This document shows, in pieces, positions 7,198 through 18,400 of a DNA stretch of 64,000 nt (within the stretch, counting starts at the first letter, position 1; the number at the start of each line of letters is the position of its first letter). The stretch is from CAVXDY01 sp963721335 (GTDB taxonomy: Bacteria > Actinomycetota > Thermoleophilia > Miltoncostaeales > Miltoncostaeaceae): positions 1 to 64,000 of the forward strand of contig CAVRIV010000005.1 of NCBI GenBank assembly GCA_963721335.1, read 5' to 3'. Below the pieces are notes generated by a model. The model was not told the origin of the DNA and did no database searches. It saw only the letters and a list, made by a program, of their open reading frames with translations. Made by a program: the position numbers and the translations under genes.

Positions 7198-8084
7198 ATC
7201 GCCCGGAGGGCGCCCTCGAGCTCGGGGTGGCGGAACTCGTAGCCGGCCGCGAGCGCCGCGCGGGGCACGGCGCGCTGGCCGTCGAGCACGAGGGTCGCCA
7301 TCTCCCCCAGCGCAAGGCGCAGGGCCACCGCGGGGGCCGGCACCACGGCGGGGCGGCCGAGGGCGCGCCCGAGGGCCCTCACGAACTCGCGCTGGCGGGG
7401 CGGCTCCGGGCTGGTCGCGTTCAGCGGTCCGGTGAGGTCCTCGCGGTCGAGCGCGAGGAGGATGAGCCCCACCTCGTCGTCGAGGTGGATCCACGGGAAC
7501 CACTGGCGCCCGCCGCCGAGCGGACCGCCGGCGAAGAGCCTGACCGGCCGCGCGATCGGGGGCAGGGCGCCGCCCTCGGCGGTGAGGACGGTCGCGGAGC
7601 GCATCCTCACGACGCGGACGCCGTGATCCTCGGCGCGGGTCGCCTCGCGCTCCCAGGCCACGGCGGTCTGCGCGAGGAAGCCGGAGCCCGGGCCGGCCGA
7701 CTCGTCCACCGTCTCATCGCCGCGCGGGCCGTAGTAGTCGATGCCGCTGGCGTTGACCAGGACGCGGGGCCGGCCCTCGCCGCGGAGCGCGTCGACGATC
7801 GCCCGGGTCGTCAGCACCCGGCTCTCGCGAATCTCGCGCTTGCGGCGGGCGCTCCACGGCCAACGCGCGATCGGCGCCCCCGCCAGGTTGACCACCGCGT
7901 CGGCACCGTCGAGGACGCCGGCGGGCGGCGGCCCCTCGGCGGGGTCCCAGCGGACGTCCTCGACCCCCGCGATGCCCGAGGCCCCCCGGCGCGAGACGGC
8001 CACGACCGTGTCGCCGCGCGCCACCAGCGCCTCGCACACGTGCCGGCCGATGAGACCGGTCGCGCCCACCACGACCACCCTCAT
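7188..8084 (-). CDS. TIGR01777-type NAD(P)-dependent epimerase (YfcH/SulA-like)
   Basis: 298 residues, intact. The N-terminus MRVVVVGATGLIGRHVCEAL is a Rossmann GxxGxxG site. VNLAGAPIARWPWSARRKREI and LVNASGIDYYGPRGDETVDE are the characteristic blocks of the TIGR01777/YfcH branch of extended short-chain dehydrogenases, including the YYG in the active-site region. PFRHPELEGALR-like residues close the C-terminal DUF1731 segment (here EFRHPELEGALRAIYG). Length matches the family (about 300 aa). The physiological substrate is unknown; in some bacteria the homolog is linked to cell-division inhibition. Its start is 8 bases from the end of the next upstream gene on the same strand. Confidence 0.9.
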   Translation of the reverse strand: MRVVVVGATGLIGRHVCEALVARGDTVVAVSRRGASGIAGVEDVRWDPAEGPPPAGVLDGADAVVNLAGAPIARWPWSARRKREIRESRVLTTRAIVDALRGEGRPRVLVNASGIDYYGPRGDETVDESAGPGSGFLAQTAVAWEREATRAEDHGVRVVRMRSATVLTAEGGALPPIARPVRLFAGGPLGGGRQWFPWIHLDDEVGLILLALDREDLTGPLNATSPEPPRQREFVRALGRALGRPAVVPAPAVALRLALGEMATLVLDGQRAVPRAALAAGYEFRHPELEGALRAIYG

Positions 8085-8091
8085 CGTGCGC

Positions 8092-8571
8092 TCACCCGCC
8101 GCCCGGGTCGATGGGCCGGGCGTCCTCCCGTGCCAGGATCAGGAGCTCCTCGGGCGCGACGCCGGGAGCCGGGGCCGCCCGGCCCATCAGCGCCGTGCCC
8201 AGACCCTCGTCGCGCAGCCGCAGCCGGATCCGGGCCAGCGCCGGCTCCGAGCCCGGCCCGTCGATGTCCGCCAGCAGGAGCAGCAGGCTGCGGCGGCCGT
8301 CGCGCCAGAGCGCGTCCGTGTCGCGCACGGTGCGTCGCACGAGGGCCGCCAGGCGCGCCAGGTCGCCGTCACCGTGCATCGCGGTCAGCTCCAGCGACAC
8401 CAGCACGACCGACCGCCTCATGCCACGGGCCGTCTCGAGGGCGTTGCGCAGCGATCCCCTCACGCCCCCGGGGTCGGCCCCGGCACCCGGCGGTGGAGCC
8501 AGGGGCGCCGGCTTCGGTCGCAGGTCGTCCTTGCGCCTGCGTCCCGGGCCGGGTGCCTCCATCGCGCACAT
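8092..8571 (-). CDS. Degenerate GGDEF-like protein
   Basis: 159 residues from ATG 8571, overlapping the stop of the aldo/keto reductase gene (TGATG), so translationally coupled. After a Pro/Arg-rich N-terminus (about 45 residues), the segments RRSVVLVSLELTAM, LARLAALVRRTVRDTDALWR, SLLLLLADIDGPG and EELLILARED follow the strand/helix order of a nucleotide cyclase/GGDEF fold. The GGDEF signature itself is absent, with LADIDGPG where the loop should be. It is therefore predicted to be catalytically inactive and perhaps a nucleotide sensor or structural relic. Assignment is by pattern only. Confidence 0.5.
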   Translation of the reverse strand: MCAMEAPGPGRRRKDDLRPKPAPLAPPPGAGADPGGVRGSLRNALETARGMRRSVVLVSLELTAMHGDGDLARLAALVRRTVRDTDALWRDGRRSLLLLLADIDGPGSEPALARIRLRLRDEGLGTALMGRAAPAPGVAPEELLILAREDARPIDPGGG

Positions 8572-9573
8572 CAGTCGACCTCGGCGACGTCGGCCGGTTC
8601 CCCGTGCCCGTAGTGCCGCGACGCCTCGGGGTACCGCGCGAGCACCTCGTCGACGGCCGCCTCCTCGTCGGGTGAGAGCGGAGCGCCGGCCAGCGTGGCG
8701 TTGCGCAGGGCCTGCTCGGGTGTGCGCGCGCCCACGATCGCGGCGGTGACCTCGGGCCGGCGCAGCACCCACGCCACCGCCAGCTCGGCGACACCCCCGG
8801 GCCGGCCCGCCTCCCGCGCGACCCCGTCCAACTCCTCCACCACCGCGACCCGCAGCGGGAAGGCCTCGTCGACGAACAGCTCGCTGCGCCCGCGCCAGTC
8901 GTCGTCCGGGAAGGTGGTGCCGGCGGACATCTTGCCGGTGAGCAGGCCGTGCGCCAGCGGCCCGTAGGCGATCACCCCGACTCCGTGCTCGGCGCACCAC
9001 GCCAGCTCGCCCCCCTCGATGTCGCGCCGAAACACGTGATAGCCCGGCTGGTAGGAGTCGATCGGGGCGACGGCCCCGGCCGCCTCGAGGTCGGACAGGA
9101 CGTAGTTCGAGACGCCGATCGCGCGGACCTTCCCGGCCGCCCGCAGGTCGAGCAGGGCTCCGATCGTGTCCTCGGCGGGCACCCCCGCGACGGGCCAGTG
9201 GACCTGGTAGAGGTCGATCTCGTCCAGGCCGAGGGCCTGGAGGCTGCGGTCGCAGGCCATCCTCAGGTAGTCGCCCGGAGGCCTCGCGCCAGATCCGGAA
9301 CGCGGGCTCCATCTCCCAGGCCACCCCGCCCTTGGTGGCCACGAGGACCTCGTCCCGGCGCTCGCGCGCGATCCGGCCGACGACGCGCTCGGCCCGGCCC
9401 TGGCCGTAGATGTCGGCCGTGTCGATCCAGTTCACGCCGGCGTCGATGGCCGCGTGGCAGGCCGCGAGCGACGCGTCGTCGTCGGCCCCGCCCCAGCGGC
9501 CGCCGAAGACCCACGTGCCCAGCCCGATCACCGACAGCTCGAGGTCGCTCCCGCCCAGCCGCCGCCGCTCCAT
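8571..9573 (-). CDS. Aldo/keto reductase (one frameshift)
   Basis: About 330 residues from ATG 9573, behind GGAAGGGGG, to the TGA at 8571. Aldo/keto reductase barrel motifs are clear: GLGTWVFGG near residue 18, the catalytic pair D51 and Y56 in WIDTADIYGQG, the lysine in VLVATKGG and the histidine in LYQVHW; later GVSNYVLSDLE, VIAYGPLAHGLLTGK and AIVGARTPEQ (NADPH site). A +1 shift near 9275 divides the protein after IWREASG. It is an NADPH-dependent carbonyl reductase of the YajO/voltage-channel beta-subunit type; its substrate is unknown. Coupled to the GGDEF-like gene downstream. Confidence 0.85.
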
Positions 9574-9619
9574 GCGTCCCCCTTCCGAGATGGGGTCCCG
9601 GGGGGACCACCCCGGCAGC

Positions 9620-10061
9620 CTACTTCGGCGTGAGCGCCACCAGCAGCCCGCCGTCGTCGTCGTAGGCCGGGAAGAAGTCGACCGTGGCCGGCAGGTCGCC
9701 GGACGCGCCATTCGGCCGGAAGGTGCACGCCACGTTCAGCATCCGCACGCCCCACTCCAGGCTGGTCTCCACCGGGTCGCCGCCGGCGAAGCCGCCGAGC
9801 CCCAGGCGCTCGATGACCTCGTGGCCGATCAGGTCGCCCTCCTGGTAGCCGGTGACGGCGAAGGCGGCGTGACCCGCGACCAGGATGCGGCGCTCGCTGG
9901 TCGCAGACGATCAGCGCGGTCTTCGGGCTGGCGTAGTAGTCCTCGAGCAGCTCGAAGGCGAAGCCGAAGCCGCAGCGGGAGCAGCCGCGCGGCTGGTGGC
10001 GCACGTTCCGCTCGCTGCTGCTCTCGCGGTAGGCGCACCGGGGGCACAGGAAGACGGGCAT
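9620..10061 (-). CDS. Zinc-ribbon PAS-domain protein (one frameshift)
   Basis: About 146 residues from ATG 10061 to the TAG at 9620-9622. The N-terminus carries two CxxC pairs (CPRCAYRES and CSRCGFGF), a small zinc ribbon. Then FELLEDYYASPKTALIVCD, ILVAGHAAFAVTGYQEGDLI and GHEVIERLGL follow PAS-domain order, ending in DFFPAYDDDGGLLVALTPK. A +1 shift near 9903 separates the halves. It is probably a single-domain sensor that binds a small ligand or partner; no output domain is attached. The gene is followed after about 45 bases by the aldo/keto reductase gene. Confidence 0.6.
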
Positions 10062-10169
10062 CCCCTGAATGGTAGCGGCGAGGGCGCGGCGCGCCCCGGT
10101 CGGGGTCAAGCGCGCGAGCGGCAGTGCCGATGAACCCTGTGCACGGCACAACTCACGGAATGGACTCCA

Positions 10170-12412
<2,243 letters not shown>

Positions 12413-12460
12413 ACCGGTGGCCAGCCTGTCCTCGATGACGGCGGGCTAGGCTCCCCGGTC

Positions 12461-13280
12461 GTGTCGTGGCTCGAGGCCATCGTCCTCGGGATCGCACAGG
12501 GGCTCACCGAGTTCCTCCCGGTCTCGAGCACCGCGCACCTGCGCATCGTCCCTGCCTTCGCCGGCTGGGAGGATCCCGGGCGCGCTGTTCACGGCCGTCG
12601 TGCAGCTGGGGACGATGCTGGCGGTGGTGATCTACTTCTGGCGCGACCTGGTGCGGATCGTGCGCGCGTGGCTGTCGAGCCTGCGCAACCCCGACGAGCG
12701 CTCCAGCCTCGACGCCCGGATGGGCTGGTACGTGATCATCGCGACGATCCCGATCGGGATCTTCGGGCTGGCGTTCCGCAACCAGATCGAGGACGGGGCG
12801 CGCAACCTCTACCTGATCGGCATCGTGCTGATCGTGCTGGGCCTGGTCCTCCTCCTGGCCGAGCACGTCGGGCGCCGCGTGCGCAACCTGGAGGACGTGG
12901 GGCTGCGCGACGCCCTCTGGATCGGCTTCGCGCAGGCCCTGGCGCTCGTGCCGGGCACCTCCCGCTCGGGGGCCACGATCACCGCGGCCCTCTTCCTGGA
13001 CATGAAGCGGGAGGCGGCCGCACGGTTCTCGTTCCTGCTCTCCATCCCGGCCGTGGTGCTCAGCGGGCTCTTCGGCCTGGTCGAGCTGGTGCGCGGTGAC
13101 GAGGGCACGAGCTTCTCGTCGCTCGCGATCGCCACGGTCTTCGCCTTCATCCTGGGCTACGTCTCGATCGCCTTCCTGCTGCGCTACCTGGCGCACCACT
13201 CCACCCTGGTGTTCGTGATCTACCGGGTGGTGGTGGGCAGCCTGGTGATCGGCCTGGCGGCCTCGGGCACCATCAGCTGA
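12461..13280 (+). CDS. uppP: Undecaprenyl-diphosphate phosphatase UppP/BacA (one frameshift)
   Basis: About 272 residues from GTG 12461 to the TGA at 13278-13280. It dephosphorylates undecaprenyl diphosphate to recycle the lipid carrier for peptidoglycan and other wall polymers, in the cytoplasmic membrane. The family signatures are present: GIAQGLTEFLPVSSTAHL near the N-terminus (Glu-rich motif) and ALVPGTSRSGATI in the middle (PGxSRSGxT). Several hydrophobic segments (VIYFW, IGIVLIVLGLVLLLAE, TVFAFILGYVSIAFLLRYL) match the family topology. One +1 shift occurs near 12585. Its position directly after a protease gene is not functionally telling. Confidence 0.93.
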
Positions 13281-13298
13281 CCCACCGGCCCGCGGGGA

Positions 13299-13628
13299 TC
13301 AGGCGGGCGGCGCCTCGAGCAGCTCGAACTCACGCTCCAGGTTGACGAGCTCCAGCACCCGGCGCACGGCCTCGGACGGGCGGGCCAGGGCGAACGACCG
13401 CCCGGATTCCAGGCACCTCTGCCGCGCCTCCAGCAGCGCGCGCAGCCCCGACGAGTCCATGAAGCCGACCGCCCCGAGGTCGACCACGAGGGGCTCGTCG
13501 CCGTCGGGGAGGGCCTCGGCCAGAATCGGCGCGCCCGTGAGGTCGAGCTCGCCCTCGGCGACGATCACGACGGCCTCGCCGCGCCGTTCGGCGCGGGCCC
13601 GAAAAGCGGCGACGGTGTCATCCTGCAT
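13299..13628 (-). CDS. STAS-domain anti-sigma factor antagonist
   Basis: 109 residues, intact, from ATG 13628. VVIVAEGELDLTGAPIL and LVVDLGAVGFMDSSGLRALL form the STAS domain; the serine in MDSSG is the predicted phosphorylation site. It lies divergently from the sigma factor and anti-sigma genes at 13730-15344, about 100 bases away, so together they form a partner-switching module in which this protein, when unphosphorylated, would sequester the anti-sigma kinase. It is the second STAS protein in the window; the first (1511) is more distant in sequence. Confidence 0.87.
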   Translation of the reverse strand: MQDDTVAAFRARAERRGEAVVIVAEGELDLTGAPILAEALPDGDEPLVVDLGAVGFMDSSGLRALLEARQRCLESGRSFALARPSEAVRRVLELVNLEREFELLEAPPA

Positions 13629-13729
13629 CGCGCGAGACTAGCAGGGCGGTCCCGCCCGACCCGCCCGTCCGGCGGCCGCGAATACGGCAGACTTCCACCA
13701 TCGCCGCGAACCCATCAGGACGGACCGCC

Positions 13730-14534
13730 GTGACGCGCGAACGAGCGCGAGCGCCTCATCGTCGAGCACCTGCCGCTGGTGCGGGGGCTGGCCCGCCGCT
13801 ACGCCAACCGGGGCGAGCCGCTGGACGACCTGGTGCAGGTGGGGACGATCGGGCTCATCAAGGCGATCGACCGGTTCGACGCGACTCGCGGCGTCAAGCT
13901 CGCGAGCTTCGCCACGCCCACCATCCTGGGCGAGATCAGGCGCCACTTCCGGGACCGCTCCTGGACCGTCCGCGTCCCGCGCGGCATCCAGGAGGCCCGC
14001 GCCCAGATCACGCACGCCGTGAGCGAGCTGTCGGCCGCCAACGGCCGCAGCCCGTCGGTGCGCGAGATCGCCGAGGCGACCGGCCTCTCGACCGACGACG
14101 TGCTCGACGCCCTGGCCGCCGGCAGCGCCCAGCGGCCGGCGAGCCTCTCCGCGGCGGGAGCCGACGGCGAGGACGAGGGGGCCATCGCGGTGGGGACCGA
14201 GGATGCCGGCTTCGCGCAGGCCGAGGCGCGGGCGACCCTCGACGCCGGGCTCGCCGCCCTCCCGCCGCGCGAGCGCGTGATCCTGCACCTGCGCTTCGAG
14301 GAGGGCCTCACCCAGTCCCAGATCGCCGAGCGGGTCGGCATCTCCCAGATGCACGTCTCGCGGCTCATCCGGCGCGCGATCGAGGCCCTGCGCGAGGACA
14401 CGCTTGGCGGCGATGCCCCGGAGCGAGTCGTGATGCGGGTTTCGCGGTCGCTCCGGGCGGGAACGCCGATGGCGTGGGCCGGCAGGGGGCAGTCGAGGCG
14501 AGACCCGCCACGCGGCCCGGGGGACCCCGGGTGA
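13730..14534 (+). CDS. SigB/SigF-type RNA polymerase sigma factor (frameshift near start)
   Basis: About 268 residues from GTG 13730; a +1 shift near 13743 splits off the first four residues. Region 2 reads GLARRYANRGEPLDDLVQVG, then TIGLIKAIDRFD and LASFATPTILGEIRRHFRD, with RSWTVRVPR at 2.4/3.0; region 3 contains VREIAEATGLSTDDV, and region 4 has LPPRERVILHLRFEEGLTQS and the helix-turn-helix QIAERVGISQMHVSRL. This architecture is the SigB/F/G group-3 family controlling general stress responses. The stop overlaps the GTG of the anti-sigma gene (GTGA), so they are co-translated. The C-terminal 35 residues are an arginine-rich extension. Confidence 0.9.
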
Positions 14535-15344
14535 GCGACGACCGACCCGACGTCGAGATCGCGGTGCCGGCCGAGCCGGAGAGCGTGGTGCTCGCGCGCC
14601 AGGCGGTGCGCGGGATCGTGGACGCCCTGGGGTGGAGCGAGGAGCGCCGCACGGACGTCTCGATCGCCGTCACCGAGGCCTGCACCAACGCGGTCCTGCA
14701 CGCCTATCCCGACGGCGGCGGCGAGTACGAGGTGCGGGTCTGGGCGGCGCCCGAGCAGCTGGTGGTGACCGTGCGCGACCACGGGCAGGGGTTCTCGCCG
14801 CGCGTCCCCTCCCCGGTCGCCGGCCTCGGGCTGGGGCTGCCGCTGATGATGGCGATCTGCGACGAGGTGTCGTTCTCGAGCAACGGCGAGGAGACCACCG
14901 AGGTGCGCCTCGTGCTTCTCGGCCGCGGGCCGGGCGGAGCGCGAGTGAGCGCCGCGCCGGCAGCGCGCCTGCGGGTGCGCCGGGAGGATCTCTGCGAGCC
15001 GGTCCTGGAGCGCGTGGTGGCCGCCCTGGGCGCGCGCGTGGACCTGCCGCTGGACCGCCTGGCCGACGCCCAGATCGTGGCCGGGGCGGTGGCGGCCGCC
15101 GCGCGCCGTCACGCCGCCGGCGGCGAGCTGCGGGTGGACCTCGCCGCGGAGCAGGGCACGCTCTCGCTGACGGTCGGACGCGCTCCCGAGCGGCGGCGGC
15201 GAGCGGGTCATGTCCGATACCACCATCCCCGGCGTCGGCGGGGTGCTCGAGCGCCTGGTGGACGGCTGGAGCGTGGAGAGCGACCGCGACGGCCGGGAGC
15301 GGCTGATCCTGGCGATCGGATCCGGCCGGCCCACGGAATCCTGA
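14531..15344 (+). CDS. Anti-sigma regulatory factor (RsbW-like ATPase) with duplicated domain
   Basis: About 270 residues from GTG 14531. The first half is a GHKL ATPase: SIAVTEACTNAVLHAY (N box), VTVRDHGQGF (G1 box) and GLGLGLPLMMAICDEV (G2 box). RsbW-type proteins phosphorylate STAS antagonists and bind the sigma factor. The second half (LRVRREDLCEPVLERVVAAL, then AQIVAGAVAAAARRHA, LSLTVGRAPE, GVGGVLERLVDGW) repeats the fold order but lacks the N-box asparagine, so it looks like a degenerate second GHKL domain. Typical RsbW has only one (about 145 aa). One +1 shift occurs near 15193. It overlaps the sigma gene by 4 bases. Confidence 0.83.
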
Positions 15345-15354
15345 GCCCGCCCCG

Positions 15355-16350
15355 GTGAGGCGCCGCCGGCTCCTCACTCTGGGCGCCCTGGCGGGGCTGG
15401 CACTGCTGCCGGATCGCCGTGCGCGCCGCCCGCCCCCCGCGCCGCCGCGCCCTCTCTCGGAGCCGGTCGCGCCGGCCGTGGCCGCCGAGCTGTCCGAGCC
15501 GCCCCCGCCGGTCCCCGCCTGGCGGCGGGCGCTGGATGTGCTGGTCACCTCCTTCCGCGCGGCTCTTGCCGGCAACGTCACCGACGTCGCGGCCGCGCTC
15601 GCCTACTACGCGTTCCTGGCCATCCCCGCCGTCCTCCTGGTGGCGGTGGGGATCTTCGGGCAGGTGGCGGGGCCCGACGCCGTGCAGAGCATCGTCGATC
15701 GGCTGGACGGGGTGGTGCCGGACGACGCTCTCACGCTGATCCAGGACACCCTCACCCGCGTGACCGAGGGCTCCGGCGGGGACCTGACCCTGGTGGTGGT
15801 GGGCTTCGTGCTGGCGCTCTGGACCGCGAGCGGTGCGATGTCGGCGTTGATGCGTGGGCTCAACCGGGTGCACGACGTCCCCGAGACGCGCTCGTTCGCG
15901 CGGCAGCGGCTGACGGCGCTGGCGCTGCTGGCCTGGGGCCTGGTGGCGGTGATCGTCTCGTTCGGGCTGCTGGTGCTGGGCGCGCCGCTCTCGCAGACGG
16001 TCGGTGAGGCGGTCGACGCCGAGAGCCTCGTGGACTGGCTGTGGTGGGCCGCGCAGTGGCCGATCCTGGCCGGGGCCCTGGTGGTCGCCGTGGCCGGCAT
16101 CCTGCGCGCGGGGCCCGCCGGAGGCCGGCACCCCCGCCGCGCCGTGATCGGCGGAGCGGTGGTGGCCGCCGTGATCTGGGTGGCGGCGTCGGGCCTCTTC
16201 GCGGTCTACGTGTCGCGCTTCGGCAACTACGGGGCCGCGTGGGGCTCGCTGTCGGCCGTCATCGTGATGCTCGTCTGGCTCTGGCTCACCAGCCTCGCGA
16301 TCCTGCTCGGCGCGCAGGTGGAGGCGGAGATCGAGAGGCGCAGCGGCTAG
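15355..16350 (+). CDS. YihY/BrkB family inner-membrane protein
   Basis: 331 residues, intact, from GTG 15355. After a proline-rich N-terminus, the family core begins at FRAALAGNVTDVAAALAYYA, followed by FLAIPAVLLVAVGIFG, GFVLALWTASGAMSALMRGL-NRVHDV, ALLAWGLVAVIVSFGLLVLG, and the C-terminal FAVYVSRFGNYGAAWGSLSA, VIVMLVWLWLTSLAILLGAQ and EAEIERR. This order with six membrane segments matches the UPF0761/YihY family (about 290-330 aa). Function is unresolved; older reports called it RNase BN in error. The gene starts 10 bases after the anti-sigma gene, so it may be part of the same transcript. Confidence 0.9.
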   Translation: MRRRRLLTLGALAGLALLPDRRARRPPPAPPRPLSEPVAPAVAAELSEPPPPVPAWRRALDVLVTSFRAALAGNVTDVAAALAYYAFLAIPAVLLVAVGIFGQVAGPDAVQSIVDRLDGVVPDDALTLIQDTLTRVTEGSGGDLTLVVVGFVLALWTASGAMSALMRGLNRVHDVPETRSFARQRLTALALLAWGLVAVIVSFGLLVLGAPLSQTVGEAVDAESLVDWLWWAAQWPILAGALVVAVAGILRAGPAGGRHPRRAVIGGAVVAAVIWVAASGLFAVYVSRFGNYGAAWGSLSAVIVMLVWLWLTSLAILLGAQVEAEIERRSG

Positions 16351-16361
16351 TCTTCCGCGGG

Positions 16362-17721
16362 GTGAGCGGCCGGGTCCCCGAGCCACGGCGACCCTGGTCG
16401 CGCAGCGAGCGCCCCGTGCCGCGGCTGGTGGTGCGCCCGCTGCAGCGAGTTCCTTCACCTCGAGGTGGCGGGCGGGTTGGTGCTTCTGGCCGCAACGGCC
16501 GCGGCGCTCGTGTGGGCGAATGTCGCCGGCGCGACCTATGACGACTTCTGGAGTACCGAGCTCTCGCTCAGGGTGGGCGACTACGTCCTCGCGGAGGACC
16601 TGCGCCACCTGGTCAACGACGGCCTGATGGCGATCTTCTTCTTCGTCGTGGGCCTCGAGGTGAAGCGCGAGCTGCTGGTGGGCGAGCTCTCGACCCGGCA
16701 GGCGGCCCTGCTGCCCGTGTTCGCGGCGATCGGCGGGATGGTCCTGCCGGCCCTGATCTTCCTCGCGGTGATGGGCGGGGACGCCGGGCTCGCGACGGCT
16801 GGGGCATCCCGATGGCCACCGACGTGGCCTTCGCGCTCGTGCGCGCTCGCCGCGCTCGGCCGGCGCGTCCCCACAGCGCTCGTCGCCTTCCTGCTGGGCG
16901 TGGCCGTGATCGACGACATCGGGGCGATCCTGGTCGTCGCCTTCTACTACTCCGACGGCATCGCGGCTCGGATGGCTGGCCGCCGCGGCCGCGCGGGCTC
17001 GCGCTGATCGTCGTGGCGCAGCGCATCGAGATCCGCTTCCTGCGGCGTCTACGTGGTGCTGGGCCTCGCGGTGTGGCTGGCGATCTACGAGTCGGGGGTC
17101 CACGCCACCATCGCGGGCGTGGCGCTCGGCCTGCTCACGCCGGTGCGGCCCGATCCAGGATCCGGCCGTCGTGAGCGCCGAGGCCATCCGCATCGCGGCC
17201 GCCACGGCCGACGAGCCGGACGACCCCGACGCCGACGCCGGCCACTGGCGCCGGCTGGCCTGGCTCTCGCGGGAGGCGATCTCCCCGCTGGCCCGGTTGG
17301 AGCACGCGCTCCACCCGTGGTCGAGCTTCGTGGTGATCCCGATCTTCGCGCTCGCGAACGCCGGCATCGTGCTCGACGGCTCCTCGCTCGAGGCCGCCAC
17401 CGAGACCCGCGTCGCGCTCGCCGTGGCGCTCGGCCTGGTGATCGGCAAGATCGTCGGGATCACGGCCGGCGTCGCCCTGGCGACCCGCCTGCGCCTGAGC
17501 TCCCTGCCGCCGCAGGTCGGGTGGTCGCACATGGCCGGGTCGGGGCGGTCGCGGGCATCGGCTTCACGGTCTCCCTGTTCATGTCGGACCTCTCCTACGC
17601 CGACCCCGACATCCTGGCGGCGGCGAAGATGGGCGTGCTGGCGGGTTCGGTCGTGGCCGCCATCGCCGGCATCGCGATCCTCCTCATGACAAGCCGCCGC
17701 GGGCGGCGCCTCAATCGGTGA
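16362..17721 (+). CDS. nhaA: Na+/H+ antiporter NhaA (multiple frameshifts)
   Basis: About 450 residues from GTG 16362 to the TGA at 17719-17721. It exchanges intracellular Na+ for external H+ across the cytoplasmic membrane. Conserved segments are recognisable in three frames: GLMAIFFFVVGLEVKRELLV, GIPMATDVAFAL, GVAVIDDIGAILVVAFYYSD with the paired aspartates, GVHATIAGVALGLLTPVRP, and HPWSSFVVIPIFALANAGI, with GIGFTVSLFMSDLSY at the C-terminus. Roughly eight shifts occur (near 16449, 16797, 16833, 16972, 16990, 17046, 17149, 17530). Every family block survives, so errors in the sequence are more plausible than decay. Its end touches a reverse-strand hydrolase remnant. Confidence 0.9.
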
Positions 17722-17890
17722 GCCGCTGGCCCTTCTGGGCGTCGACGGCGTCAACGAAGCGCTGGTGGCTGGGCTTGCGCGAGAGGTCCTCGCGCAGCAG
17801 CCCCGCGGGCCGCTCGAGTGTCCTGGAGGGTGGACCAGCGAGGGCCTTCATGCGGTTCATCTGGAGCTGGGGCCGGGAGAGGACGGCATT
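17711..17890 (-). pseudogene. C-terminal remnant of a glycoside hydrolase (paralog of the gene at 20092-21255)
   Basis: On the minus strand this ends with LLREDLSRKPSHQRFVDAVD then AQKGQRLTD and a TGA, nearly identical to the end of the intact hydrolase (LLREDLSRKPSYQRFVDAVD). The first 90 bases match 20093-20182 at roughly 90% by eye. Further in, the sequence diverges and loses frame (the WFNLQDNPNW block is scrambled), and upstream of about 17890 similarity ends. The stop overlaps the nhaA stop region. It is either the scar of a third family copy or the visible end of a copy lost in assembly. Confidence 0.75.
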
Positions 17891-17950
17891 GACCCGCTCG
17901 CACCGTGATGCTGGGATCCATCGGCAATCGGGATCCGAACCGGGGTCGTG

Positions 17951-18400
17951 ATGGCGGTCGATGTCATCAGCGAGATCGTGATCGCCGCGGAGCCGTCGGC
18001 CGTGGCCGCCTTCGCCGGCGAGCCCGGCAACGCACCGACCTGGTACGCCAACATCGACCGCGTGGAGTGGCTGACCGCCCCGCCGTTGGCGGTCGGATCG
18101 CGCGTGGCCTTCGTCGCCCGATTCCTTGGTCGTCGGCTGTCCTACACGTACGAGGTCGTCAACCTGGTCCCGTCGCGGCGCCTCGTCATGCGGACCGCCG
18201 AGGGGCCCTTCCCGATGGAGACGACGTACTCATGGCAGAGGAGCTCCGGCGGGGGCACGATCATGACGCTGCGCAACCGCGGCGAGCCGCGCGGTTTCTC
18301 GCGCCTCGCGGGCCTCGTCATGGCGCCGGCGGTACGGCGCGCCAACCGCAAGGATCTGGCCCGCCTCAAGGGGATCATGGAGGGCCGGCCGTCACCGTGA
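17951..18400 (+). CDS. SRPBCC (polyketide cyclase/START-like) family protein
   Basis: 149 residues from ATG 17951 (GTG 17948 adjacent). ISEIVIAAEPSAVAAFAGEP, APTWYANIDRVEWL, FVARFLGRRLSYTYEVVNLV, RRLVMRTAEGPFPMETTYSW and MTLRNRGEPRGF follow the helix-grip START-like fold, with a long C-terminal helix (VRRANRKDLARLKGIM). These proteins bind hydrophobic ligands; no ligand can be inferred. The stop overlaps the GTG of the next gene (GTGA), indicating co-translation with a thioredoxin-like protein. Confidence 0.85.
   Translation: MAVDVISEIVIAAEPSAVAAFAGEPGNAPTWYANIDRVEWLTAPPLAVGSRVAFVARFLGRRLSYTYEVVNLVPSRRLVMRTAEGPFPMETTYSWQRSSGGGTIMTLRNRGEPRGFSRLAGLVMAPAVRRANRKDLARLKGIMEGRPSP

Noticed and set aside
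5587..7503. A 638-codon minus-strand open frame covering the tRNA.
   Set aside because: Only the SRPBCC part (6249 to about 5800) shows a protein family; the rest crosses a tRNA gene and non-coding sequence.
15208..17754. An 848-codon minus-strand open frame.
   Set aside because: It is the shadow of the YihY and nhaA genes, low-complexity in composition, with no family match.
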